Notes: generated from the sequence alone by a model not told the origin. A stretch of DNA of 64,000 nucleotides from JL08 sp963765555 (GCA_963765555.1 CAVXWX010000002.1:356217-420216), one strand, 5' to 3'; shown: positions 1 to 8,194, counted from the first letter of the stretch. Numbers and translations: made by a program.

Positions 1-802
1 GCGTTTCGGTTGACGAAAAGAACAGGGCCTGCCCAACGGCAGAGCGCACCTGGTCTTCGGTATAGGGCTTTGCAATCACAAAAGCGGGTTCGGGGCGTTC
101 GCCGGTCAGCAACCGTTCGGGAAACGCGGTGATGAAGATCACCGGAATTTGGCCGATTTTTTCAAGCAGATCATTGACCGCATCGATCCCGGATGAGTTA
201 TCTGCCAGTTGGATATCAGCGAGGATCAGGTCAGGTGCTTCACCAAGCCCCAGCTTCAACGCACCTTGCTGTGTGCGCCCGATGCCGGTCACGTGATGGC
301 CCATCGACGTTACAATGTCGTGGATATCCATCGCGATAATGGCTTCATCCTCGATCACCAGAATTTTTCCGGCAACGCTGGCGTCAACTTCACGGCGCGC
401 CAGATCGATCAGGTTTTCAACCTGATCTTGGGTCAGTTGCATAATGTTGGCGATATCTGAAACGCTGAACTGTTCAACACTGTTAAGCAAAAGCGCCTGC
501 CGTGTATCCGGGGCCAACACGCCGATATGGGTGTGAACGGCCTGTTCCAGCCCCTGCTGCGGCGCTTCGGCGGGCGCGCCCGCACTGTTCCAGACCAGAT
601 GAAAGGCCCGAAACAACGCCACGCGCGGCGGCAATTCGGTTTGGAGCACTGAACGGTCATGCAAAATCGATTCCAACGTGGCGGCGGCAAATGCATCGCC
701 GGTGGATTGCGTGCCCGTCAGCGCGCGCGCATACCGTCTGAGATACGGAAGATGTGCTGCAATCTGTGCCGTCACATCGTTCTCTGGTTCTGTGGTTTTC
801 AT
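1..802 (-). CDS. phyR: PhyR, anti-anti-sigma response regulator (3' end beyond window)
   Basis: Central switch of the alphaproteobacterial general stress response: once phosphorylated, PhyR binds NepR and frees the EcfG sigma factor. Reading from the ATG at 802, about 267 residues are visible. The first ~135 form a helical sigma-like region without DNA-binding function in this family, followed by a receiver domain beginning ILVIEDEAIIAMDI, with the phospho-acceptor Asp in LILADIQLAD, the conserved Thr in FITAF and the Lys in VIAKPYTED. The order sigma-like then receiver is diagnostic of PhyR. The last few codons lie outside the window. It is transcribed away from nepR-ecfG and has its own EcfG-type promoter just upstream, consistent with the autoregulation known for this module. 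Confident. Confidence 0.95.
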   Translation of the reverse strand, partial: MKTTEPENDVTAQIAAHLPYLRRYARALTGTQSTGDAFAAATLESILHDRSVLQTELPPRVALFRAFHLVWNSAGAPAEAPQQGLEQAVHTHIGVLAPDTRQALLLNSVEQFSVSDIANIMQLTQDQVENLIDLARREVDASVAGKILVIEDEAIIAMDIHDIVTSMGHHVTGIGRTQQGALKLGLGEAPDLILADIQLADNSSGIDAVNDLLEKIGQIPVIFITAFPERLLTGERPEPAFVIAKPYTEDQVRSAVGQALFFSSTET

Positions 803-831
803 TCACCCTCCGAATTTTTCATGACTTTGCG

Positions 832-856
832 GGAACCAACGCGCAAGTTGGGCGTT
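832..856 (+). promoter_or_regulatory. Sigma-EcfG promoter for nepR-ecfG-kinase
   Basis: GGAAC at 832-836, 16-base spacer, CGTT at 853-856: an exact match to the consensus of EcfG-type general stress sigma factors. It lies 41 bases before the nepR ATG. Autoregulation of nepR-ecfG by EcfG is known in this class. Confidence 0.85.
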
Positions 857-863
857 AGGTTCC
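838..863 (-). promoter_or_regulatory. Sigma-EcfG promoter for phyR, interlocked with the opposite promoter
   Basis: On the minus strand GGAAC (863-859), 17-base spacer, CGTT (841-838), 36 bases before the phyR ATG. It overlaps the plus-strand promoter at 832-856 over most of its length, so the two start sites share the same DNA face region. Confidence 0.8.
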
Positions 864-896
864 ATGTGACATCCAAAAAAGGTAGTACGTGTATTC

Positions 897-1068
897 ATGA
901 CCGGCCCAAAAGACAAAGACAGCGGTGGCGACGGGAACGGCGCAAGACGCAAGGATGAAATCGGCGAAAACCTGAAACGTGTCTATGATGATATCATAGA
1001 AGAAGAGGTGCCCGAAAGATTTCAAGGTGCTGTTGCAACAGTTGCGCGAGCAAGGCGGTGACAAATGA
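897..1068 (+). CDS. nepR: NepR anti-sigma factor, apparent 1-base frameshift near the 3' end
   Basis: NepR sequesters EcfG under non-stress conditions. From the ATG at 897 the protein begins with a charged leader and then the NepR hallmark IGENLKRVYDDIIEEEVPERF. After this the reading frame gives QGAVATVARARR and stops at 1059-1061. The neighbouring frame instead encodes KVLLQQLREQGGDK, which matches the expected second NepR helix, and ends in a TGA at 1066-1068 that overlaps the ecfG ATG as ATGA, the usual arrangement. One extra base around 1021-1024 therefore separates the two halves. Either a real mutation removing half of helix 2, which would probably weaken EcfG binding, or a sequence error. 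Confidence 0.8.
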
Positions 1069-1646
1069 ACGTTGCCCTTTCCGATTGCGACACCGACGCG
1101 CTTGATCCGCGTGACGAAATTGTCATGCATCTGAAACCGATGCGCGCCTTTGCGCTGTCGCTGACCCGGGACGTGTCGCGCGCAGATGATCTTGTTCAGG
1201 ATACTGTCGTCAAGGCATGGACCAATATCGACAAATTCCAGGCCGGCACCAACATGCGGGCGTGGCTGTTCACGATCCTGCGCAACACGTTCTATTCCGA
1301 ACGCCGCAAGGCGAAGCGCGAAGTGGCGGATATTGACGGAGTGCTGACCGAACAGATTGCCGAAAAACCGGCACATGACGGCCATCTGGCCATGGCCGAT
1401 TTCCGCAAAAGTTTTGAACAATTGCCCGATGAACAACGCGAAGCGTTGATGCTGGTCGGGGCGCAGGGGTTTTCCTATATCGACGCGGCCGAATTATGTG
1501 GCGTCGCGGTGGGAACCATCAAAAGCCGCGTCAATCGGGGCCGCAAAACCTTGGCGGAACTGCTGGAGCTGGATGAGGACGATGCGCTGGAACTGACCGA
1601 TCAGGCCACAATTGGCGTTATCGCAAGCAACCCCACATCCGGATGA
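1065..1646 (+). CDS. ecfG: EcfG-family RNA polymerase sigma factor
   Basis: 193-residue ECF sigma factor directing the general stress regulon. Sigma region 2 is seen in residues ~20-90 (RADDLVQDTVVKAWTNIDKF, then MRAWLFTILRN), region 4 in ~120-175 (FEQLPDEQREALMLVGAQGF with helix-turn-helix GVAVGTIKSRVNRGRKTL). Length and composition are those of EcfG (ECF15). The start overlaps the nepR stop and the stop overlaps the kinase start (ATGA at 1643-1646), giving a tightly coupled operon. GGAAC-N16/17-CGTT motifs found elsewhere in the window are the expected targets. Confidence 0.93.
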   Translation: MNVALSDCDTDALDPRDEIVMHLKPMRAFALSLTRDVSRADDLVQDTVVKAWTNIDKFQAGTNMRAWLFTILRNTFYSERRKAKREVADIDGVLTEQIAEKPAHDGHLAMADFRKSFEQLPDEQREALMLVGAQGFSYIDAAELCGVAVGTIKSRVNRGRKTLAELLELDEDDALELTDQATIGVIASNPTSG

Positions 1647-3433
1647 GTACGGGGTTGGACCGACAGCAGGATTTGCCCGAAAACGGGGAAGATGATGCTT
1701 TGCCGATCGCGGCTGTTGGCCCTGCGCGGTCGTTGTCGGTCCGCGTTGCGATCCTGTTGACTCTGGCGCTGTTGCCGCTGGGCTTGCTGGCTGTTTTCCA
1801 GACCAAAAAGGCGATCACCGCTGCCCGCCAGACCTATCAGGCGAGTTTGCAGTCCCAGACCTCTGACATTGTCAGACCAGAGCGTGAAACGATCATCGCT
1901 GCCTTTGGTGCGGCCAGAGGGTTGGCCGATGCGGTTGCTGTGCTTGATCCGGCAACAACAGACTGTGTCGCATTGATGCAGCGCGCGGCGCGCAGCACGG
2001 ATCGTATTCTTTTTGTCGGGTTTATCGATGCGAACGGGCAGTCGGCGTGCAACAATTTTGAACAGCCCTACGATTTTTCGGATAACCCGTCCTCTCGGGC
2101 GTTGTTTGAAAATCCGCAGGAACAGGTCACTTTCAATCCGTCCGGTGAGGTGACGGGGTTGCCTGTTATCATCGTCAGCCAACCGGTTTACGGGCGCGAA
2201 CAGACGTTTCTGGGGTTCATTTCGCTGTCCTTCTCCGGACAGCCGATGGTGCTGGAGCGTGACAAAATCGATATCGCGCGGGAAGCGATCGTTGTGACGT
2301 TTAATGCCAAGGGCGCGATCCTGACGGCGGATGTGCCCCGTGAAGCAGTGAACGGCCTGTTGCCGGCAGACCGGTCGCTGTCCGATCTTGTCGGTCAAAA
2401 GCGGCAGGCTTTTACTGCGCCAACTGCGAATGGCACCAAACGCGATTTCGCGCTTGTTCCGATTGTGCCAGAGGAAGCCTATGCGCTGGGCGTGTGGAAA
2501 CCAGAAACTCCGCTGGTTCAAAGCGTGAAATATGCCTCGGCGACCATTTTGTTTCCCATTCTGATGTGGGTCATCAGCCTGTTGGTTGCTCTTATGGCGA
2601 TCCAGCGTCAGGTGATCCGCCCGTTGCGCTCTCTTGGGCGAAACATGCGCGATTTCTCGGACAAAAGAATTGCATTCCGCCGCGATGAACTGGATGATTT
2701 ACCGGTTGAACTTCAGCAGATCGCTGAGATTTTTCATAGCGTCGCCTTTAAGCTTTTGCGCGATGAGGCCGATCTGGAAAACCGTATTTTCGAACGCGAA
2801 GTGCTGTTGAAGGAAGTGCATCATCGGGTCAAGAACAACCTGCAACTGATATCGTCGATCCTGAACCTGCAATCGCGGCAGGCCACATCAAAAGAGGCGC
2901 GCGATGCGCTGCGCACGGTGCAGGACAGATTGTCCAGCCTCGCCACTGTGCACCGGGCACTTTACCAGACGACCGAATTGTCGAATGTGCGGATTGATGA
3001 ATTGCTGGAAAGCCTGTTTTCCCAACTGCTTTCGATCGGGTCTGAAACCGCCCGAGGGATCACGCTGTCCACCGATATGGATCCGGTGACGCTGGTGCCC
3101 GATCAGGCCAGCCCGTTGGCGATGCTGGCAACCGAAGCGTTCACCAACGCCCTGAAATACGCGGGAAAAAACCGTGACGGTAATCTGTTTATCACCGTGC
3201 GCCTGACACAGACAGATACGGCGGACGGATCTGATATTATCCTTGAAATCACCAACTCTGTTTCCGAAGATATAAAGGATCAGGGCGCAGTCGGTTTGGG
3301 GCGTAAATTGATCCAGACGTTTTCCCAGCAACTGGGCGGCACGGTGGAACAGACGCTGGACAACGGACAGTATGTTTTTGTCACCCGTTTTGCACATCAG
3401 CCGTTCCATCCCGAGGACGACGACCCCACATAA
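1643..3433 (+). CDS. Membrane sensor histidine kinase of the HisKA_2/HWE group, general stress input
   Basis: 596 residues. Transmembrane segment at ~33-53, an extracytoplasmic sensory region of roughly 250 residues, a second transmembrane segment at ~300-322 and a HAMP-like linker follow. The phosphotransfer motif LLKEVHHRVKNNLQLISSIL puts the acceptor His at residue 393/394. The ATP-binding domain has the N box EAFTNALKYAGKN and a glycine loop near GLGRKLIQTF. This kinase class is the usual partner of PhyR, and its position directly behind ecfG with an ATGA overlap supports that. The stimulus cannot be inferred. A hairpin terminator follows. Confidence 0.88.
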   Translation: MSTGLDRQQDLPENGEDDALPIAAVGPARSLSVRVAILLTLALLPLGLLAVFQTKKAITAARQTYQASLQSQTSDIVRPERETIIAAFGAARGLADAVAVLDPATTDCVALMQRAARSTDRILFVGFIDANGQSACNNFEQPYDFSDNPSSRALFENPQEQVTFNPSGEVTGLPVIIVSQPVYGREQTFLGFISLSFSGQPMVLERDKIDIAREAIVVTFNAKGAILTADVPREAVNGLLPADRSLSDLVGQKRQAFTAPTANGTKRDFALVPIVPEEAYALGVWKPETPLVQSVKYASATILFPILMWVISLLVALMAIQRQVIRPLRSLGRNMRDFSDKRIAFRRDELDDLPVELQQIAEIFHSVAFKLLRDEADLENRIFEREVLLKEVHHRVKNNLQLISSILNLQSRQATSKEARDALRTVQDRLSSLATVHRALYQTTELSNVRIDELLESLFSQLLSIGSETARGITLSTDMDPVTLVPDQASPLAMLATEAFTNALKYAGKNRDGNLFITVRLTQTDTADGSDIILEITNSVSEDIKDQGAVGLGRKLIQTFSQQLGGTVEQTLDNGQYVFVTRFAHQPFHPEDDDPT

Positions 3434-3448
3434 TGTGTACCACCCGAC

Positions 3449-3478
3449 GGGCCATCAGGCTGGCCCCTGTTTTTGTTT
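3449..3478 (+). terminator. Rho-independent terminator after the stress operon
   Basis: GGGCCA (3449-3454), six-base loop, TGGCCC (3461-3466), then a T-rich run CTGTTTTTGTTT. Confidence 0.75.
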
Positions 3479-3494
3479 CATGTCAGGTTGACGC

Positions 3495-5056
3495 ATGAAT
3501 GCCTCAGACATCTCTTTGAAGGCACCGGTTACGAACGTGCGTCTTCTGATCACCGCCGAACAAGCCTATCCGGCGATGGAGCACGCGTTTCTGGATGCGC
3601 GCACGGAAATCTGGGCGAGTTACCGCATCTTTGATCTGGCCACGCGGTTGCGCAGCAAGGCTGCGCAGCGCATCGGCACAGACTGGTTTGACCTGATGGT
3701 GCATGTCCTCAAACGGGGCGTTGCGGTGCATATGGTCCTGTCGGATTTCGATCCTGTTGTGGGGCGTGACCTGCATTGTGCGTCATGGAAGGCGCGGCGG
3801 GCCTTTGTCGCGGCGGCCGAGGTCGCCGGGCCACATGCGCGGTTGCGCGTGATCAATGCGCTGCACACGGCCCGTGCGGGGCTATTGCCCAAGGCGCTGT
3901 TGTGGCCCGGCATGTACACCAAATTGCGCAAGCACGCCGATGATTTGAACGCTATGGAGGATGGCGCAAGGCAACGGGTGATGGAATGTAGCCCCGGTTT
4001 AAGCGCGTTGCTGACGCAAAAGAAGAATGGTGTGCTGGCCGCGCGCCACTGGCCCCCGTGCGAGATTGTGCCCGCCACCCATCACCAGAAAATGGCTGTG
4101 TTTGATCGCAAGACACTGTGTATTGGCGGGCTTGATCTGGATGAACGGCGCTATGATGACCTGCGCCACCAAAGACAGCGGGATGAAACGTGGCACGATG
4201 TGCAGATGATGTGCGAGGGCGCGGTTGTCAAAGACGCCCAGACGCATTTGGAGGAATTCTTGTATATGGGGGCGGGAACGAAAGCACCGCCGTCCAAAAG
4301 CCGGTTTCTGACCACGTTGTCAGTGCCACGCAAAATGGGATTTCCCTATTTGTCCCCTTACCCTGTGTCGACGGGGTTGGCGCACGCACATCACACTCTG
4401 GCCCGTCAGGCACAGAACCTGATTTATCTGGAAACACAGTATTTTCGCGACCGCAAATTCGCGAAAACGCTGGCACAGGCAGCGCGGCAGCGCCCTGATT
4501 TGTCATTGATCCTGATCTTGCCTGCGGCCCCTGACGATGTGGCCTTTGAAGGATCGACATCGACGGATGCGCGCTACGGCGAAAACCTGCAGGCAAAATG
4601 TCTGGCGACGCTCAGGGCAGGGTTCGGGAATCGCGCGGTGATCTGTTCGCCCGTGCGCCCGCATGTCTCGTCTACGGGGATCGCGATGAACTGTGCGGCT
4701 CACCCATCATTTACGTGCATGCAAAAGTATCTGTTTTTGATGACAACGCAGCCATCATATCCTCGGCCAACCTGAACGGGCGCAGCTTTTATTGGGACAC
4801 CGAAGCCGGTGTTCTGATGGAAGATGCCGCAACCGTCCGTTCGATAAGGCAGCGTGTGTTTGGCCACTGGCTGGGGGAAAATGCGGGGCCGGAATTCCAT
4901 GATCCGGTCACAGCTCCAACAGCTTGGCGCACGCTTGTGCATCAAAACGCATCTTGCGCGCCGGACAAACGTACTGGTTTTCTGGTGCCTCACGACCCGA
5001 AGCCCGCCGAACGGTTCGGCCGTGCGGTGCCCGGTGTGCCCGAAGAAATCGTCTGA
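3495..5056 (+). pseudogene. Phospholipase D-like protein, frameshifted between its two HKD motifs
   Basis: Two-HKD phospholipase D superfamily member of about 520 residues, probably a phosphatidyltransferase or hydrolase acting on phospholipids. The first motif HQKMAVFD is in the frame starting at 3495 (ATG). The second, HAKVSVFD followed by SSANLNGRSFYWDTEAGV, is in another frame that runs to 5056. The upstream frame ends at 4773-4775 after losing similarity at about residue 390. The switch lies between about 4645 and 4675. A single one-base loss there explains everything, and both halves have normal codon use, so the break is recent or an assembly error. Located between the EcfG operon and stress genes, but no EcfG promoter is visible in front. 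Confidence 0.78.
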
Positions 5057-5117
5057 TCTTCGCAACCCAAGGTTAGCAGTGCCAACGCGGCCGCCCAGCC
5101 AACGGATTCGTTTGTTG

Positions 5118-5143
5118 GGAACCCCGCCCCGTTCGTTCGCGTT
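5118..5143 (+). promoter_or_regulatory. Sigma-EcfG promoter for the csbD-PNPOx pair
   Basis: GGAAC (5118-5122), 17-base spacer, CGTT (5140-5143), 37 bases before the csbD ATG. CsbD-like genes are classical general stress targets. Confidence 0.82.
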
Positions 5144-5180
5144 GACCTGTCAGAGTTAACCAAATGAAAGGAGATCCGAT

Positions 5181-5381
5181 ATGAACCGGGATCAAATCGA
5201 AGGAACGTGGAAGCAGATCAAGGGCGCCGTCAAAAGCCAGTGGGGTGAATTGACTGACGATGATTTGCAACAGGTCGATGGCAACCGCGACAAGCTGGTC
5301 GGAAAAATTCAGGAACGCTATGGCAAGACCCGCGAAGAGGCCGAGCGTGAAGTCGACAGCTGGAACCTGACGGGAAGCTGA
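5181..5381 (+). CDS. CsbD-like general stress protein
   Basis: 66 residues, highly charged and soluble, with the CsbD family pattern: MNRDQIEGTWKQIKG, then WGELTDDDLQQVDGNRDKLVG and IQERYGKTREEAEREVDSW. The biochemical role of CsbD proteins is unknown; they accumulate in stationary phase and under osmotic stress. The AAAGGAG ribosome-binding site lies 7-10 bases before the ATG, and an EcfG promoter is upstream. The next gene starts 4 bases after the stop, so the pair is co-transcribed. Confidence 0.92.
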   Translation: MNRDQIEGTWKQIKGAVKSQWGELTDDDLQQVDGNRDKLVGKIQERYGKTREEAEREVDSWNLTGS

Positions 5382-5384
5382 CCC

Positions 5385-5882
5385 ATGCCTGATACACATC
5401 GAACGGAAACCGAACCCAGAACACAGTTGTTCGACCAGTTGTCGCATGTGCGCGCAGGAATGCTGGGCGTGGAAGGATCGGGCGCACATATGCGCCCGAT
5501 GACCCATTTTGCCGACAGGGACAAAGCTGTCTTGTGGTTCATCACATCGCGCCAGACCGATCTGGCAGCCGAAGTGGGGCAGGGCGCAACAGCGCATTAT
5601 TGTCTGGTTGGCGAAGACACCGGCTATTTCGCGTGTCTGCGTGGGGCCATCCGGCAAAGTGATAATTCCGAAATGCTGGACGAGTTGTGGAACGCGGTTG
5701 CGGCCGCGTGGTTTACTGGCCGCGACGATCCGGATTTGTTGTTACTGGAAATGTCGCTGCGCGACGGCGAAGTCTGGAGCGCGACGGACAGCCGCTTTCA
5801 GTTCGGCCTTGAGATTGCCCGCGCCAATCTGGACAGGGACGCAAAGCCGGATATCGGCGCACATGCCATCGTCCGGTTCTGA
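5385..5882 (+). CDS. Pyridoxamine 5'-phosphate oxidase-like (general stress protein 26 type) protein
   Basis: 165 residues with a split-barrel flavin-binding fold as in PNPOx-like stress proteins. Recognisable parts are the N-terminal helix and MRPMTHFADRDKAVLWFITSR, followed by a strand-rich region (YCLVGEDTGYFACLRGAI) and a C-terminal part with DLLLLEMSLRDGEVW. Such proteins bind FMN/FAD or F420-like cofactors, and the substrate is usually unknown. Four bases downstream of csbD and ahead of a strong terminator, so it is the last gene of the EcfG-driven pair. Confidence 0.82.
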   Translation: MPDTHRTETEPRTQLFDQLSHVRAGMLGVEGSGAHMRPMTHFADRDKAVLWFITSRQTDLAAEVGQGATAHYCLVGEDTGYFACLRGAIRQSDNSEMLDELWNAVAAAWFTGRDDPDLLLLEMSLRDGEVWSATDSRFQFGLEIARANLDRDAKPDIGAHAIVRF

Positions 5883-5900
5883 GACATGACAATACCACCA

Positions 5901-5941
5901 AACCACCCGGTTCGGGATTATCCGAACCGGGTGGTTTTTTG
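5901..5941 (+). terminator. Strong rho-independent terminator
   Basis: A 15-bp perfect stem (AACCACCCGGTTCGG at 5901-5915 pairing with 5922-5936), six-base loop and a run of T. Confidence 0.92.
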
Positions 5942-6020
5942 TTGGCCAAATCATGCATCAATGTTTGCGAAAGAGTGGTACAAGGCTGCATCGCCTCTTT
6001 GATCTTTAGCGACACATAAA

Positions 6021-6048
6021 AGGGGCGCAGAGATCCGCGCCCCTTTTT
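6021..6048 (-). terminator. Terminator of the PRC-barrel gene, probably bidirectional
   Basis: AGGGGCGC and GCGCCCCT form a hairpin with an 8-base loop. T runs follow on both strands, TTTT on the minus strand and TTTTTCTTT on the plus strand. Confidence 0.75.
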
Positions 6049-6087
6049 CTTTATGTCCTAGTGAGGCTTGTCACCACATCTGTGGGC

Positions 6088-6894
6088 TTAGCTTTCACCT
6101 TTCCAGGCGCGCATGTTCTCAAGCTGGCCTTCTGTCAAATCCACATAGGCACGCAGCGTGTCTTCTGCTGCGAGACGGCGCAGGCTCACCTGATCGACAC
6201 CGAGCGCAACGGGTTTTTCACCGATCCCAAGAAACCCGCCAATGTCGATGATAATGGCATCAACCTTGCCGTTTTCGGCCAGTGTCAGCTCGCTGATCTC
6301 GCCAACCCATTCGCTGTTGGCACCGTATACCGCCGCACCCAGCAGATCGTCTGTCGATACATCGGCAAAGGCAACAGTTGCCGGTTCGGGACGGTCCAGA
6401 ACCATATTTTCGGTTCCGAGCAGTTCACCGGCATTTTCGGCAAGCCTGTCATCAAAGCGGCTGGTGTTCTGGAACATGGATTTGTCACCATTGTAGACGA
6501 TAAAGTACGCGCCTTCGTCGTCTGCATCAGGGGTAAACCGGACGTCTTGGATATCGATCCGCCGTTCGGTTTCACCAACCCCCAGAAAACCGCCGGCATC
6601 CACGATCAGCGCTGTAACCTGACCATCTTTCGTCAGGACAACATCGTGGATTTCGCCCGCCATCTTCCAACTGTCCGGCACTTCGGTCAGTGGCATGCTG
6701 GCACCGGTTTGATCTGTGGTTCCTTCTGAACCGGGCAGATAGATGCGGTGGCCAAACAGGTCGGATGCTTTCAACGTCATCTGGTTTGCTGGTGCCATGA
6801 CATCAGAACCCGAAGCGGTGTTTTCCGATTGCTCTGCCGCAATGGGACTGGCGGCCATTGCGACAAGTGCAGTGGTCATTAAAAGGCGTTTCAT
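6088..6894 (-). CDS. Exported protein with two PRC-barrel domains
   Basis: 268 residues. N-terminal signal peptide MKRLLMTTALVAMAASPIAA. Two PRC-barrel repeats: around residues 45-115 (LFGHRIYLP, VLTKDGQVTALIVDAGGFLGVGE) and 170-235 (LLGAAVYGANSEWVGEISEL, GKVDAIIIDIGGFLGIGEK). PRC-barrels are small ligand- or protein-binding beta-barrels. Periplasmic versions are common in Rhodobacteraceae next to stress genes, with no defined biochemical role. GGAGT lies in front of the ATG. No consensus EcfG promoter is visible directly upstream, unlike for its paralogue at 7419-7946. Confidence 0.87.
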   Translation of the reverse strand: MKRLLMTTALVAMAASPIAAEQSENTASGSDVMAPANQMTLKASDLFGHRIYLPGSEGTTDQTGASMPLTEVPDSWKMAGEIHDVVLTKDGQVTALIVDAGGFLGVGETERRIDIQDVRFTPDADDEGAYFIVYNGDKSMFQNTSRFDDRLAENAGELLGTENMVLDRPEPATVAFADVSTDDLLGAAVYGANSEWVGEISELTLAENGKVDAIIIDIGGFLGIGEKPVALGVDQVSLRRLAAEDTLRAYVDLTEGQLENMRAWKGES

Positions 6895-7000
6895 TGTGTA
6901 CTCCTTTCTTGAATTTCGTATTCGGCAGGGCGCGTCCCTGCTTGGGAAACCAACACATGAACGGGGGTGAAAGTTTCCAACTGTTTCCGAAATTCAATCG

Positions 7001-7026
7001 GGAACCCACGGCACAGTTTGTGCGTT
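7001..7026 (+). promoter_or_regulatory. EcfG-type promoter motif with no obvious downstream gene
   Basis: GGAAC (7001-7005), 17-base spacer, CGTT (7023-7026) on the plus strand. The next ~400 bases on this strand contain no convincing coding sequence. Transcription would begin near 7033 and run through the hairpin at 7047-7076 and antisense to the entericidin gene. It could drive a small RNA or be a chance match. Confidence 0.45.
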
Positions 7027-7046
7027 GGGGGCGGTTGCACGGATGC

Positions 7047-7076
7047 AAAAAAGGCGGGGATTTGAACCCCGCCTTT
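7047..7076 (-). terminator. Terminator downstream of the entericidin gene
   Basis: AAAGGCGGGG/CCCCGCCTTT stem with a 7-base loop. On the minus strand it is followed by six T (plus-strand A at 7047-7052). Confidence 0.78.
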
Positions 7077-7151
7077 CGCACCCACCCAGTTGATCACTCG
7101 TTACTTGACCATGTCGGCAACGTGTCGCTGCGTGAAGCGGATACCAAATGA

Positions 7152-7274
7152 TCAGCTTGCCGCTTCTTCCTGAAGTGTCTCGCCGGCATTTTCTACATCA
7201 CGCCCGAACCCTTGCGCGGTTTCGCAGGCCGACAGGGACAGGGCGGCGATGACGATGATTGAAATCCGAAGCAT
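7152..7274 (-). CDS. Entericidin A/B-family small lipoprotein
   Basis: 40 residues: MLRISIIVIAALSLSACETA is a lipoprotein signal with lipobox LSAC, followed by an amphipathic tail (GFGRDVENAGETLQEEA). This is the entericidin pattern; in E. coli EcnB promotes stationary-phase lysis, but in alphaproteobacteria the function is untested. The ATG at 7274 was preferred over an upstream start because it opens the signal peptide and is preceded by AAAAAGGAAAAA. An EcfG promoter lies 32 bases upstream. Confidence 0.85.
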   Translation of the reverse strand: MLRISIIVIAALSLSACETAQGFGRDVENAGETLQEEAAS

Positions 7275-7305
7275 GATTTTTTCCTTTTTCTGTTCACACC
7301 AAATC

Positions 7306-7330
7306 AACGCGCGAACGTGCGTATTGTTCC
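7306..7330 (-). promoter_or_regulatory. Sigma-EcfG promoter of the entericidin gene
   Basis: Minus strand: GGAAC (7330-7326), 16-base spacer, CGTT (7309-7306). Confidence 0.8.
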
Positions 7331-7346
7331 TGAAAGCCGCGCCCAT

Positions 7347-7373
7347 AAAAAAACCGGCGGGTTTCCCCGCCGG
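7347..7373 (-). terminator. Terminator of the PRC-barrel gene at 7419-7946
   Basis: CCGGCGGG/CCCGCCGG stem (7354-7361 and 7366-7373), four-base loop, seven T on the minus strand. Confidence 0.88.
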
Positions 7374-7418
7374 CTCTTTCCTTGCGCAGAGAAACTCCGC
7401 GCGGTGCCTGATTACGTG

Positions 7419-7946
7419 CTACATCAGCGAAATCTGGGCCGTTTGGTTGCTGTCATCGACCAGGGCCGCTGCCGCTTTCAGGAACAACTCTTCCTTGTCG
7501 GTTTCCAGAACGACCCGCCCGTTGGACATATAAACCGCATCACCTTGTGCCGTGATCACCAGCTTTTCGGCGCGGATTTTCGACGCGTCAACAATGTCGA
7601 CCCACAACTCCGGATGCCCTTGAGCGTTGTAATTCACATCTTCGATCACACCGATCTTTTCTCCGTCCATGGTTTCCAGATCAGAACCTTTGGCGGCTTC
7701 CAGAAACTCCGCTTCCATCGCGGTGACAGATTTCGGCATGTCATCCACAGGGGCATCACCACTGGAAATTTCCGGCGAATTTGTATCATATTCCGCAGCC
7801 TCACCCGAGGACACGGCAGTGCCGGTTCCGGCTTCCGAGACAGAGGGCGCGCCGGAATTGGCTTCGACATTTGTCTCTTGGGCTGCAAGAGGGGCTGCTG
7901 CCAGTGCAACAACAGCGCTAACGGTTGTAAGAAGTGTACGTTTCAT
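7419..7946 (-). CDS. Exported PRC-barrel protein, general stress target
   Basis: 175 residues with signal peptide MKRTLLTTVSAVVALAAAPLAAQ, a low-complexity Ser/Glu/Gly-rich linker (residues ~25-65) and one PRC-barrel (ETMDGEKIGVIEDVNYNAQG, then LWVDIVDASKIRAEKLV). It ends with a helix ELFLKAAAALVDDSNQ. Function is unknown; location is probably the periplasm. It carries a perfect EcfG promoter upstream and its own terminator, so it is a single-gene stress transcript. Confidence 0.85.
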   Translation of the reverse strand: MKRTLLTTVSAVVALAAAPLAAQETNVEANSGAPSVSEAGTGTAVSSGEAAEYDTNSPEISSGDAPVDDMPKSVTAMEAEFLEAAKGSDLETMDGEKIGVIEDVNYNAQGHPELWVDIVDASKIRAEKLVITAQGDAVYMSNGRVVLETDKEELFLKAAAALVDDSNQTAQISLM

Positions 7947-7984
7947 GATGAAATTCCTTTCGTTTCTGCTTCCATTGCGTGCCC

Positions 7985-8010
7985 AACGGACGGGACTCGT
8001 GATCTGTTCC
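7985..8010 (-). promoter_or_regulatory. Sigma-EcfG promoter of the PRC-barrel gene
   Basis: Minus strand: GGAAC (8010-8006), 17-base spacer, CGTT (7988-7985), 39 bases before the ATG at 7946. Confidence 0.82.
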
Positions 8011-8194
8011 GAAGAACGGTCGAGAAAAACAATATCGTGAAGTCGGGAACTTTTTGCCGTGGCTGTGCGCGCGGATCATCGTTTCTGAAATTTCCGGCCT
8101 GACCATCAAGTGCCCGGTTTTGCGCTTTGCCGGGAACTTTCCGGTGCTTTGGGAATTTCCCGGATACGAACTCAATCAAAATCAGGAGAGAGAG

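Noticed and set aside
6951..6990. EcfG promoter for the PRC-barrel gene at 6088-6894
   Set aside because: Only GGAAAC with TGTT at an acceptable distance; CGTT occurs at wrong spacings. Too weak to list.
8046..8160. GGAAC strings upstream of the DUF3008 gene as EcfG promoters
   Set aside because: No CGTT-like -10 at 16-17 bases from either GGAAC (8046-8050, 8133-8137).
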